DNA from: Bemisia tabaci
Lineage: Eukaryota > Arthropoda > Insecta > Hemiptera > Aleyrodidae
Direction of reading: 5' to 3'
NCBI RefSeq assembly: GCF_918797505.1
Contig: NC_092794.1
Coordinates: 77,227,345 to 77,291,344 of the forward strand
Length of the DNA stretch: 64,000 bases
Shown: positions 22,683 through 34,300 of the stretch, piece after piece
How positions within the stretch are numbered: position 1 is the stretch's first letter
How the letters are laid out: each line of letters starts with the position of its first letter
Made by a program: the position numbers and the translations under genes
Notes under the pieces: model-generated
What the model saw: only the letters and a program-made list of their open reading frames with translations
The model's database searches: none
What the model was told of the DNA's origin: nothing

Positions 22683-23460
22683 CAGGGTTATCCAAAAGTC
22701 ACTGACCACCCCTGTAACTTTTTTCCAAATTGAGATAGAAGTTTGAAACTTTGGGAATGTTCCTCGGTCTAAGGTAGCAACTTTTTGGTCCCCCCAAAAT
22801 TTTGGGGGGCGGGGGCTAACTTTTTTTTTAAAAAGCAACCCCCCTTTGTGATACCTCATTCGAAAGATAATAAAAAAAGGAAATTTTTGGCGCAAACCGC
22901 AGGTCAAAATGTTCATTTTTGACAAAATGGCGACCGGTCAAAGTTCAAAATGGCGGAAATTTGGCATCTCTGTTGTTTATAGACGGATTGATGTGAAATT
23001 CGGAATCCTAGCGTTTTTCAAGATGAGAAAAACAATTCTGGCATCGATTTTCCAGGAAAGTCAGTCCTTTTCAAAATGGCGGCCTCGAGCGGAAAGTGGA
23101 TATTTGGGCTGCATATCGTTGGATTTGCATGAAACTTGGTATCTGGGGGTATTTCGGCACGAAAAGAATGAATTTTTCATTGGATATCTGAAATTTTGAC
23201 AAATTCCAAAATGGCGGCGGAAAAATTGCGGTAAATCAGTTTTACGTCTCTTTACCGATGGATTAGCATGAAATTATTTGATATTTCAAGAATCTAATGA
23301 AAGATTCCTTTTTATCCAGCCAAAAACCGCCAGGATATCGAAAACTCTCTGGTCAATAGGAAGTAGAATTTTATGGCTAGAACTTATGACTCTTCGATTT
23401 AAGCAGAAATTCCTTTAACTTTCATAAAAGCTCAAGGACTCACGTGGAGCTGTACGGACT
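22683..23460. repeat. Degenerate repeat with ~140-bp internal periodicity
   Basis: Starts CAGGGTTATCCAAAAGTC. Segments based on GATTTGCATGAAACTTGG followed by AAAATGGCGGC recur near 22980, 23100 and 23250. Related to 85-380; similar text occurs at 40080-40620. Confidence 0.55.
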
Positions 23461-23981
23461 CTAATAGCAGCGTGGAGGACCAAAATATCAAAACACGGCG
23501 GTGGCGCCCCCTGCGCGGAGAAATTTCTTACTTCACGCAGCTGTAGATAAACCTGTACCGTGACCGTGTTATCACTCATCTCAGTCTCAATTATTAAGGC
23601 TCACCGATGGTATTCTGAATCAACGATCACCATCCTCTGGAGGATTGCTTAGAGTACCTATATTGAGAGAGTATGGCCACTGGGCCCCATGGAGAGGCTT
23701 AGGACCCAAAAATGGCGGTGCTTGTTTTGGTTTTTGTGGATGGGAGGGGGGTCATTGCCAACTTTTGACGGTTATCACCAACTGCACTTGCTGCCAACCT
23801 TACTACATCTAAGATAATTTTTCTCAAAAATTGCACACGATTAGCCTTAAAAATATGTAAAGATGTCGCAATAGTGCATTTGAGTAAATTTCTCGTTACG
23901 ATAAGCAAAGACAACTACATTTTGAGTCATTTTGCATTACATTAACTTATGGCGTCCGCCATTTTTGGGTCCTAAGGGCTC

Positions 23982-24357
23982 TAGAGTACCTGTATAGGGA
24001 GAGTAGCGACAGATCGGTTCATGGAGGGCTTAGGGCCAGCCACCCTTGTGAGCAACTTCTAACACACAAGATTTCACTGCCAGCCTACAGATTTCAATTC
24101 AAACCAAGATGGCTAAGAATGTACATAAATGAGCGTTCTTTCGCAAAAATAAGTAAATTTATGCAAAAAGTAAGCCAAATACATGCTTTCTAAACGACGG
24201 TTCGTAACAATTGTATTTGTAAATCACTCGGGATATTTAAAATTCATAGGTTGGCTGCCCTTTTGGGCCCTAACTTTATTCGCGGAGGCACCGGTGAAGG
24301 CCTGATGGACTTTCGCAGTTTCAGATCTGTCGCTACTCTCCCTATACAGGTACTCTA
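23982..24357. mobile_element. Nested TIR element with TAGAGTACCTGTATAGGG ends, 376 bp
   Basis: TIR about 40 bp (through GAGAGTAGCGACAGATC). Perfect 8-bp duplication AAGGGCTC at 23974-23981 and 24358-24365. Terminal TAGAGTACC is shared with its host element, so the two are related families. Confidence 0.9.
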
Positions 24358-24388
24358 AAGGGCTCCATTCAGCCTAAGATGGCTGAGC

Positions 24389-24416
24389 CAGGGACCAGTT
24401 CTAGAACTCGTCCCTG
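24389..24416. mobile_element. 28-bp palindromic micro-insertion
   Basis: CAGGGACCAGTTC faces GAACTCGTCCCTG. The 1281-1691 copy lacks it and shows the empty site GATGGCTGAGCCAATC. GCTGAGC(C) is duplicated on both sides. The ends equal those of the element at 30096-30973. Confidence 0.8.
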
Positions 24417-24483
24417 GCTGAGCCAATCAGAGGTGGTAACTCAAGTGGCCATACTCTCTCAATATAGGTACTCTAGGATTGCT

Positions 24484-25139
24484 CTGTGTTTGGTTTTCTC
24501 CCGGTCGTGTGTGTTGTGTGGTTAGTGACTTCGGAGTTCGGAGTTTTTGTATTCGTGTCCGCATGCGTTTCGCAATTTTCAGTCATTAAAATGTCTTTCA
24601 TCGATAGTAACAAGAACGTGAAAGAAAACGGTCCTTCTTAAAATTATGCCCAAGCTGGGTAAATCATGCAGGGAGGTGCTAGCAGGTAGAGCTGGTGTGC
24701 ACGATGACAAATCCACGAGGGTAGTGGTTCAGCCCAAAAAAGTTATTCCTGAACCTATGAATAATAATTCACCTATCCAAAATAATCATAATATGTTCGA
24801 CAATATGGAGGGGCTTATTTCCTCAACTCCCTCATGGTTGGAAATAACAAAACACACTCAACACATAACCTTCAATATTCACGTGCACTTCCAGAATTTT
24901 AAAAAACCAAACAAGTTGAGTCACTGTTGTCAGGGTTGTACAAATATGATCACTAACCCATTTGAACTCTTATGAAAAATTTGTATTGGGCCTCTAGCTC
25001 GGCAACAATGCTAGGCCCTGCCGATTTAATCGTGTAACAACCGCTCAACAACGCATCGGTGACTCCCACATTAAGCCAATATTAAGGTCCACTTTCACCG
25101 TGTATGTGGGGCTTCAGTTATCATCGAGTCATCTCTCGC
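24484..25139 (+). other. Unassigned stretch with short ORFs
   Basis: A 16-codon ORF (24591-24641) is followed by a 109-codon ORF (24646-24975) that is Asn/His-rich at its middle and matches no family I know. The upstream text resembles a 5' leader, but there is nothing else to support a gene. Confidence 0.2.
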
Positions 25140-25147
25140 CTCTCGCA

Positions 25148-26068
25148 CATAGAGTACATTAGAGTCGCAAAGTACTGGATCGCCGTTGAAGTCACTTTTC
25201 GAGGCTGTTTTGTCCAGTTCTCCGGAGACTAGTGTACGGCGACTAGCGACGACGCATACGCAGAGACTCGCGCTCAGCGCTCCCCATGACTCCCGAAGTC
25301 CCGACTCGGCTCCGTTCGTCGGCTAGGTCCACACACATTGAACCAGCCAAGTAGGCCGGTAATAAGTCTGAAATTGAGCCCATATATGAATATTATCCAG
25401 GGGTAACATACACTAATGGATTCATTATGGCTTTGAATTTCTAATTATAGCAAAATTTGCAAAAATTAATGTAGATGGAATTAATAAAAGTCGAAAAAAC
25501 ACAAGCAGTTGTTGATTTCTCCATAAGCCACCGTGTTAGAAATGCCGGTTTGGTTCACACTTTGTATAAGTCAGAAATTAAATCCCTGTATGAATAAAAT
25601 CCAAAAGTAACATACATGAATGGATTCATTATGGCTTTGACCATCTATTTATAGCAAAATTTACACAAATTAATATCGATTGACTTAAAAAATGTCGAAA
25701 AAACACAAGCAGTCGTTGCTTTTCCCGTAAGCCGCCGTGATAAGAAATGCTTGTCGGTTCACACTTGGTTTAAGTCTCAATTTACTTCCTTTTTGGAATA
25801 TTATTCAAGAGTATGATACATTAATGGATTTACTGTGGCTTTAACTACCCGTTTGCAGCAAAATGTGCAAAAATTAATGATGATTGAATTAAAAAAATGT
25901 CGAAAAAACACAAGTAGTTCTTGATTTCTCCATATGCCACAATGATGATAAGTGCCGTCGGGTTCACACTTGGTTCACACTTTTCGGAGCACAAGCGGCT
26001 CGGAAAGGCCCGTTAATGGATTGACTTCATCGGCGCTCCAGTACATTGCGACTCTATTGTACTCTATG
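25148..26068 (-). mobile_element. CATAGAGTAC hAT-like element, 921 bp, with ~205-bp internal tandem repeats
   Basis: Ends CATAGAGTACATTAGAGTCG; perfect 8-bp duplication CTCTCGCA at 25140-25147 and 26069-26076. The interior has three units ending GGTTCACACTT (25552, 25755, 25964), the inverse of those at 21640-22230. Non-coding. Confidence 0.9.
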
Positions 26069-26178
26069 CTCTCGCACGGTTTGATGGTTTGTTATCACCA
26101 TTCACTCTCAGTGGCGTTGAGTCAAGACAATTTGAATCCATTTCTGATTGGTTCCCGTATTTTAGGCCTCCACAGTGT

Positions 26179-26876
26179 CACAAACGGGAATAAAGATTAC
26201 ATTTTTACCGAATGCAAAGATTATAATCTGGAATGGACCAGGGAATTACGGGTTCGGCAAGGAACAAACGGAATGAGAGGAGGAACGGAGAAAGGAATTT
26301 GAGAATGGGCCGATCAAAGATTACGAAAAACGTTCAATTTCTGTAATCTTTATTCCCGTTTGCATAGAATAATAAGGCTACGCCTATAGAAAGGACACTC
26401 TCGCAGATTTCGTGACGAAGAAGAAGAACAGGGACCTGGAGCTCTTGAGCTGGAGCTGGCGGGTATTGTTTACATTCAGAAATGAAAATGGCGGCAATAG
26501 CCAACTGTAACACTCTAACTGTAGCTGATCACATGTGATTTTATCAGTCATCTGGCCAGCATGAGCACGACGAGGCTGTGGAAATCGTTTTTGTTACATT
26601 AATTTTGATACTCAAACTCTTTTACTCTGTGGCAGTGACTTTTACACTTACATAACATTAGACTCTTCTTTGGCACCACTGATTACATTTGGCAACCCTG
26701 CAATTAGCTGGGCCCTACTATTACATTTGACAACCTTGCAAAGAGCTGGCGGGTTCAGAAAAGTATAGGGCAACGGGACCTAACCAAACCTGGACACAAC
26801 AGGCGAGAGTCACAACGGCCGCTTACGCGAGTGACTCTTCTATAGGCGTTAGCTTTATTATTCTATGCCGTTTGTG
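26179..26876. mobile_element. TIR element with CACAAACGGG ends, split by another TIR element
   Basis: CACAAACGGGAATAAAGATT at the left is mirrored by CTTTATTCCCGTTTG at 26348-26362 and completed by CCGTTTGTG at 26868-26876. The intervening 26363-26867 is a separate element (ends CATAGAATAATAAGGC) flanked by the 7-bp duplication CCGTTTG. Confidence 0.75.
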
Positions 26877-27008
26877 AAATCCATGAGCCGAATTGTCTTG
26901 ACTCTCAGTCATGGACCAAGAGAATAAATAAGGACCCCCAACTCCGGTTAGCGCTGACATCAGCGCTCCCTGGCAGAGGGTGTAGTGAACTAAACCGATG
27001 ATTGGGTC

Positions 27009-28266
27009 CAGAGATGGAAAGTGAAATTTCACGTTTTGAAATTTCATGAAATTTCACGTGAAATTTCATGAAATTTCACAAGGCCCGAATAAATTTCAAA
27101 AAAATTGAAATTTGTTGATTTTTCAAAGAAATATTGTTACTAAGCCTCGGAAACGGTTCAGCTGATCCTCCTGCTGATGCAGCAGAATATATGGCCCACT
27201 AATGAGATGCTACACCCAAAGGAGGGGGCACAAGGGGGGTTTTAGAGAAAGTTGTAGTGTTTCTGAGTTACTATGAAACGACTGAAAGGCAGTAGGTAAA
27301 TGTAGTCGCATATTGCTGCTACTTTTAAGAAGGTTCCTGAAACAATACCTTTATAAATCAAAATCACCTTGGGTATTTATGATTTAATTTTAATGAAGCT
27401 TTGAATTTTGCGACTTTGCTCGAAAAGGTAAGAAGACAAAACTGAAAATCCTGTAGATTTTCTTGAGAACTTTCATTTTTTTCTAGAAGATGCTCAAAAA
27501 ACGAAAAGAGTAAAAAGTGCAATATTAATTAGTGTTTACCAAGCATCCAAGGGTGCAGTCGCGTAGTATCCAAGAGGATAGAGAATCCATAACAACCCAA
27601 AAAAAAATGTTTTTACAAATAAAATTAAAGTTACTTACGTTTGGAATTACTTGATAAAATTCAAGATGATTGAAAACAATCCATTTTTGAAACTGAGATT
27701 TCCGACTCTAAAATATATATGTTGGCAGTTTGGCACTGCTGAGAATAATCTTTATAGTATAATTGTTAAATATGTAGGACATTAAGTTGGTTCAGAAATA
27801 TACCACTAAAAGTGCCGTTTTTTGGCATTACAATTTTTAGCATCAATTTCTCCAACGTTTCTCAAATAAAAGTCCCCCCCCCCTCATAAAAAAACTAGTA
27901 TTTTCATGCCGATGCGTGGAGGAAATTGTTCTTGTGGTGGAGCGGAGGCACTCAAGTGTCAATGATGCATTACTTACGAAAATTAAGGACCCATGACTTA
28001 CATAAGTGACATCTGACATGACACCGAAATCTTCGTGATAAAAAACTGAGCTGCTGGAAGAGTGGGTGGTGAGGTTAGGTTAGGTCAGGGGGGGCTGAAA
28101 AATCTCAATATCGAGAATCACCGTTTCTAGGCGTTTCTTGGCCTCTTGAATGTATCCTCAAAAGTTTCAATAAATTTCATGAAATTTCGTGAAATTTCAT
28201 GAAATTTCATGAAATTTCACGCGTGAAATTTCACTCGAATAAATTTCATGAAATTTTCCATCTCTG
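27009..28266. mobile_element. hAT-like TIR element with CAGAGATGGAAA ends, 1258 bp
   Basis: Ends CAGAGATGGAAA; subterminal arrays of TGAAATTTCATGAAATTTCA at both sides. Perfect 8-bp duplication ATTGGGTC at 27001-27008 and 28267-28274. CAGAG plus 8 bp is a classic hAT signature. No transposase ORF. Confidence 0.9.
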
Positions 28267-28278
28267 ATTGGGTCTTCC

Positions 28279-28482
28279 CAAGGTACACTCTACTACAGGT
28301 ATGGACAAACGGGGTGCCGAAGTGGCAGCGCTGAGAAAATCGGCGATCGAGTGACGTATGAAGTCGTACCGTCCATTTGCCGCGCAGGTCTTCGCAGTCG
28401 TACTCTCGATGCTGTCAAATCTACGCGTTTTGACGACTTTCTAAAATTCCATTTGTCCATACCTGTAGTAGAGTGTACCTTG
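28279..28482. mobile_element. 204-bp TIR element with CAAGGTACAC ends, 9-bp duplication
   Basis: CAAGGTACACTCTACTACAG (arms about 32 bp) is mirrored at the right. GGGTCTTCC at 28270-28278 and 28483-28491. Its target overlaps the duplication of the element ending at 28266. Confidence 0.9.
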
Positions 28483-29021
28483 GGGTCTTCCTGTTTATAT
28501 TTCCATGCACCACCTATTTAGGCTTATCACTCAGTAGTGCTCATAGAAGTTTCTAGATCCTCGTATCCTCGTGGTCGCCCTGCAGTTTTGAAGAGTTTAG
28601 TGTGAAAAGTTTCCCATTTTCATTTCAATCTTCGTCAGTCTTCGTGTACATAAACTGGTATTAATGTGAAGTGTTATTTCTAACCGTTTTACTCAGCAGC
28701 AACTGCTGTTGAGAAAGCCAAAGGAAGTGTGTATGTAGTGTGCAGCAGGAATCAGGATTGTACTTTTAGCCGAAGGCGCCTCTCTGTTAAGTGAAATCTT
28801 TTTAGTGAGAAATAGTGTTGTACTGATAAAAATCAACTGAGTGTCACAAAATCAAAGATACTTGACTTCAAGCATTACCTTTAATTTGATTATTAGCAAG
28901 TCTCTTTGATTCTGCGTCAGAAGTTGATTGAATCATCTTTGCTCGTGTTTTGATAAGATACTTCAAATCCAAGTCTTTCGCATTGACCTCTGCCGAAGGT
29001 ATGTATCTATACAATTTCATT

Positions 29022-29834
29022 CAAGGCGGATAAAGAATGGTGGTCGCATTTGGATTTTGGCTGCCATCTTGAAGCGTTGTGACGTCAGGAGGGTACGGGT
29101 TTTGCCGTGCAATCCGAGGTTGAGTTGGGTTGAGTCGGCCCCCCCCCCCCCCCCCAAAGACATAAAGACGGAGCGCTCGTATCTAAAAGCACGGGGAAAA
29201 AGTGAAGCTAGGTTCGGCGCTGCGCGCTTGTGTGAGTGTGTAAATGAGCGCGGGAATCCATGGCGGCAAACGGAAATTTGATTTGAACTTGTCCTCTTGA
29301 TTTTTGCATATTTCTTCTTCGAAACGTATTTTAAATTCCTAAAACGAATATACTAAGAAAGTTCGGTCTGCGTCCTAACATAATACACCTACTTTTGCTC
29401 GGTAACAGGCAGTAATCTCAGGTAAAGTTAGTTTTTCTTCTGCTTATGGTGGTTCTGCAGGTTCAAACAGGCCGTTACAGTTCTAGATCAACGTTACTCC
29501 CAAATGAAATTAATCTGTCGACGACCGACGGAAACTAACCTAGAGTTAAAAAAATATGAGTTTGTACCTGAATTTGGGCAAAAATCAACCTAAAATACTT
29601 TGTTTCCGCAATTATTTTATTCAGTTCCCGCCCTATATTTGAATTCAAACTTGTCCCGATTTCGCCGCCAATCCTCTAGCCAATAGTAGAGGTGGTTGAA
29701 AAGAAGCTTCATTTTTTGCTTTTAGCCCTCCGTCTTTATGTCTTTGGCCCCCCCGGCCTCGGCCAGCCCATGTACCCGATACCGTGTGACGTCCAGAGGG
29801 TACGAAATGCGACCACCATTCTTTATCCGCCTTG
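29022..29834. mobile_element. TIR element with CAAGGCGGATAAAG ends, 813 bp, 9-bp duplication
   Basis: CAAGGCGGATAAAGAATGG arms of about 32 bp; AATTTCATT at 29013-29021 and 29835-29843. Same CAAGG/CCTTG termini and 9-bp duplication as 28279-28482. Contains a C-run at 29140-29154. Confidence 0.9.
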
Positions 29835-30095
29835 AATTTCATTAGTTTGCGAAAGTAAAATGTATTAAAGTATCTACACAAATAAATAAATCATAGATAA
29901 ACAAAGAACATTGCATGGAATAACATACTATAGAGGTACGATCGTGGACCGCTGCGGCGTTAGTTCACCGCACCCTCTGCCAGGTTCGCTGCGAGCGCGC
30001 GTTAACGGTTTTTAACACAGGGTAGCATAGGGAGTTGGGAGTCCTTATTTATTCTATTGGTCCATGTCTCAGTATAAAGGGACTCTAAGTGGCGT

Positions 30096-30973
30096 CAGGG
30101 ACGAGTTCTATAGGACGTAGGACGCCGTTCTGTTGTGAGCGGGTGATTGCAGCGCATTCTCGCGTAGGATCCTAGTCAACTCAGAGGATCCTTCCCCCCG
30201 AACCTCGACTCATCCATCGCCCGCTCCAAAAGTGAGGTTAAGCCGGAGATTGAAAAATAACACATAAGGCGGCTGAATTCTTGAAAAATAAGTATATTTT
30301 TGGCGTTTTTCGACCCCTTTCGGCCAGAAGAGCATGTCGCACATTACAGAGTGGTGAAAAATTCGATTTTTTGCAGTTATACGCGATCCTACGGATTTTA
30401 ATGAAGTCCAACTAGAGTCCCTTTATACCCAGAGTTAAGACAACTCGATTATCAGCTGACTGGCAGCCGGCCTTTGCTGGCCATGGAGGCCGAAACGAGT
30501 GCACCCAAACGAACGATATTGAGGGATAAGGATCAGGAATCCTGCGATGTCTGTCACACAAAAACAACAACATCAACAAATTGATCAATTAAAAAGAAAA
30601 TGAGATTGGTTTGTGAATAATTTCTTAATCTATTTTCATTTTGGACCTATGGAAATAACAATTTACTCTTGATAAACCACAATTAGGTAATATTTTCATT
30701 ATTCTTGTTCACATTCGAGGTACCGCCATCTTGGTGCACTCGTTTCGGCCTCCATGAGCGAGAACCAATCAGAATTGGATTTTTTTTTAGGCCACTTTCA
30801 GCCCAACCAAAAGTGAGTTGTCTTAACTCTGGGTATAAAGGGACTCTAAGTCCAACAACTGATAACAGCAGTGAGTTGCGAGGATCCTACGCGAGATAGT
30901 AGCACTAGTACCTGCTCACGAATTTTTACATTGACTCTTACGGGAGTCCAGGGTCCTGTAGAACTGGTCCCTG
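30096..30973. mobile_element. CAGGGAC TIR element just upstream of CLPB, carrying a nested element
   Basis: Left end CAGGGACGAGTTCTA, right end GAACTGGTCCCTG; GTGGCGT flanks both ends (30089-30095, 30974-30980). Inner arms share GGATCCTACGCGA-type text. The right end lies 46 bp before the CLPB ATG. Confidence 0.75.
30413..30848. mobile_element. Nested TAGAGTCCC hAT-like element, 436 bp
   Basis: TIR TAGAGTCCCTTTATACCC plus AGAGTTAAGACAACTC; perfect 8-bp duplication AGTCCAAC at 30405-30412 and 30849-30856. Same family as the fragment at 1-79 and the 42-bp insert at 1097. Confidence 0.92.
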
Positions 30974-31019
30974 GTGGCGTTATCGCTTTTTCGCTTTATT
31001 CTATCTATGTCTGCGTAAA

Positions 31020-31347
31020 ATGGGCTGCAAGAACGAGTGTCATGTCTTTATTCGAAATATTTTTTCATTAATTCGTTCTCAAAGAATTTCCACTGCTTTG
31101 ATATTTCGCAGTCACGAAAGTCTACAATGTTTTCCTGCTTTAAACTTCTTCCGTACTCAACATCAGTTCATGTGTTTGCATGTTAATTCTAACCTCAAAA
31201 AGTTCACAAGGTCAGATTTTCTTCGCTGTTCCTTGGCTCTCATTCCAGTTTCAAGTAAATTCGGGATTAATAGCATCTTCAGTTCCAATATCATCCTTAT
31301 GTGCGGCCTTTCACTCGTAATCTACAACTGCTCTCTAAATTCTACAG
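31020..31347 (+). CDS. CLPB: CLPB exon 1: mitochondrial leader and hydrophobic segment
   Basis: The frame is open from 30909, after a TAG at 30906. The first ATG is at 31020 and is taken as the start. The 109 encoded residues begin [10 protein letters not shown] and are rich in Arg, Ser, Phe and Leu with almost no acidic residues, as in a mitochondrial targeting sequence. Residues 91-103 ([13 protein letters not shown]) form a hydrophobic patch just before the ankyrin region, where vertebrate CLPB has the segment cut by the rhomboid protease PARL. The donor is ACAG|GTACGG, and the exon ends after codon base 1. The homology claim for this exon rests on splice phase, position and composition, because leaders are poorly conserved. 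A 5' non-coding exon upstream cannot be excluded. Confidence 0.8.
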
Positions 31348-34300
31348 GTACGGAAAAGAATTCGAATGCTTCTCCTACATATTAGGAAAGGTTTTGAAAT
31401 GAAAACAATCTCTGGAATTTTAAATATTTGCTATCCTTTGAACCTGACTATTGAACAGTAGGGATGGTCGAATATTCAGATAATTGAATATTCGACATTC
31501 GAATTATAGGCACCGAGATAATCGCATCACATTTGAATATTCACTTCCGAAGTATTCGAAATTGCAAATTTGAATATTCGAATAATCGCATACGAATATT
31601 CGAATAATTGCACTCAAATTCGATAACCGTCCATCCCTTTCGTCAATCTCGTTATTAATTAAAACTCGTCCTAAACTCCACGTTCGGGAATGACTGACTG
31701 TCCTAGTTAAACGTGTCATTTATCGCTCACAGTTCATAAAAAATGAAAAATCGAAGCAATAATCGAACATATTTGAAAATTCGCTTCCAAAGTATTTGCA
31801 ATCGCAAGATTTGAATTCTCAAACAATCGCATTCGAAAAGTTTTGATTATCCGAATAATCGCATTCGAATCCGCTATTCGTTCATTCCTAATGTACAGTG
31901 TTTACTTAGTTGTCATTCACAGAGATTGTCTAATTTTTTTCAATACACAGGGACCTATAAGGTGATCTGTTACGGTTTCTGCCATGGTGAAACTGGCGTG
32001 CGATAAGATTATAGTATCGATTTAGTAAAATATCTCAGAACATTTTGAATTTTCAACCAAAGATAGAATGAGAGCCTCTGCGCGTGAGCCTTAAGGACCA
32101 TTTTAAACCAAAACATCGCCAAAATGTGGAGAAAAATTATGCATCTGCTACAGTTGTTGATTTTTGTATTGAAGGTGAGGTTTTTCCCCCTAAAGGATCC
32201 TGCTCTCATTTTTCTATAATTTACTAATTTTTGGGCTAAGTATGATTCTCTAGGCCCTTGTGCTGGGGCTACATTTCTATTTTGGCCAAAAATCCAAAAT
32301 CTGCTGAGATTTTTTACTTAATTGATGCGAAACATCGTATGTATGCTAGTTTGACTCCGCCAGAAACTGTTGACTCACCGCAACTGCTCTCAGTTTTAAC
32401 GTTATTTCGATGGTGAAAGCACAAAATTGCACAACTCAAGTTTTGTCGGGTTTGAGACAGCCACATACCTATTGAGCTGCAGGAGAGGTCTTCATTTGCT
32501 ATCAAAATACATAGAGAAAAGAAAGGAGGTGGTCACACATTGAGCATCTTGGATTTCGTTGGTGATGTAGGTCAGTATGGACAGTTTTCATCTTCAATTT
32601 TCTAGGAAATGGTGCTGTTTATGGAAGAAAGCCATCCTATTTGACAAGGTTGAAACATGGAGTTCAATTCAGTAGCAATGAACTGGAGCGCTAGTGAAGT
32701 CAATCCATGAACGTGCCATTCTGATCCCCTTGTTCGCTGGAATGTGGGAACAATCTTAGGACTGTTCAGCATTTTTCAACACGGCGGCTTATGGGAGAAT
32801 CGCGGGCTACGATTGGTTTTCGCGATTTGTTCGTTTAAACAAATCATTATTTCTGCGAATTTTGGCAAATTGTGTTCACCAAAGTCATAACAAATAAAAA
32901 ATTGTTCAACACTCCTGGTTTTTATGAAACAAATTCTATACCTGTATTTTCTGAGCGAAGATGGGCTACATTTTTTCCTCCAATCAGTGATCCAAGCTGA
33001 CCACCAGATTCTTCAGCACAACACTGTCGTATTGTTGCATTGCCAAAGCATACCCAAGTGTTATAAATTGAAACCAAAAGGTGTGTTTTCCAGAGAATGT
33101 AGCATATGCTCAAGATAATAACAACTCCAATATAGTTGCAACATCATTATGATTCTCATCGACGGTCTCACTAGTTGTCACTGTTTCTTCTTCTACAGAA
33201 AAATCTCTTTTTCGGGCGGCAAAATTGGGGACTGCTGCAGAACTCAGAAGGTAAATTTATGTTTGATTTCTAATGAGTAGTCCCCCTCGGGTATACGATA
33301 TTTATGTAATTTTTTTACAGTGCTCCCCCTCCCTCCTCAAAAAGAAAAACATATCTTGTAGGTTCAGCCAGATTACATCACCACATTTTAGTCTGCTAAA
33401 GAATCCTCAGTTTCAACAAAACAAAATGACCGCAGTAGAATGTGATCAAAATATCATAAGATTTATTTATTTATTTTCTTCTATCACCCGTTCTGCAGGG
33501 AATACATAGAACAATTCATCTCCACCTTTTTTGTACATTTTAAGTAATCAGAAGTAAGTTTTTTAGAATCAACAATCGAAAGTCTGGTAGGCTGATGATT
33601 GATTAAGTTTGAAAATTCAATAAACCTGTCATTTTCTTCTTGTCAGATCGGAAAGTGCATCTTTCAAAAATACTGATTTTTGCCCATTCTTGGATCATGA
33701 GCAAATGTTGCTGGATTGAGGATTACTCATAAAATCATGTCTTCTTTTAAGATGTAGATTAAGATGGTCCAGAAACATCATACCTAAGTCGAGAAAATCA
33801 AATTACACCCACCCTATCAGTTCTAAATGGTGGAAAAATATTCTGTACGGTTTAGCAAATTTTGTTGAAAATTAGAGTTAGTGCAACCTAGAAGTCTTTT
33901 CTTTATATGGAAGAATACATCTAAAAAATTTGAGTTATAACAGGGAATGTCGTTACTATGAATTTTTATGAGTGGCTTATTTTTCTTTAATCACGTGTAG
34001 GTACTTACATTATGTACAGGGTATCCCAGACCGCCGGTACCAGGCCTTTTTCTCGGTCGTTTAGGTCGTACGAAGTCAGGGACCGCGGGGTTGATTAGAG
34101 AATCGACCCCAAAGAATCCGAATTTCATGGTCCCGAAATCCCCCAGCCTCCTTTTGGGGGTAATGGGGGGGGGGGGTGTTACTATCCTAGAAGTCGGAGT
34201 TCCTGACAGAATTGAGATTCAATTGCATTACCATTAAAAAGTACGGAAAATTTCACGTGAAATTGATCCCTAAAAATCCAAAATCGATTCGCTTTAGGCC

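Larger units (their letters stand above)
23650..24475. mobile_element. hAT-like TIR element, inverted copy of 1281-1691, with nested insertions
   Basis: TIR TAGAGTACCTATATTGAG; perfect 8-bp duplication GGATTGCT at 23642-23649 and 24476-24483. It is about 410 bp longer than its partner at 1281 because a 376-bp element and a 35-bp insertion sit inside it. Confidence 0.9.
26905..30072. mobile_element. Outer inverted-repeat block of ~3.2 kb with three nested elements
   Basis: Left arm CATGGACCAAGAGAATAAAT, GGACCCCCAACTCC and GGCAGAGGGTG is mirrored at about 29950-30072. Between the arms lie three separately bounded elements plus unrecognised DNA at 28492-29012 and 29844-29940. Confidence 0.65.

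Noticed and set aside
29140..29154. C homopolymer, and G homopolymers at 17632 and 40023
   Set aside because: Simple runs inside repeats; length is unreliable and no function is inferred.
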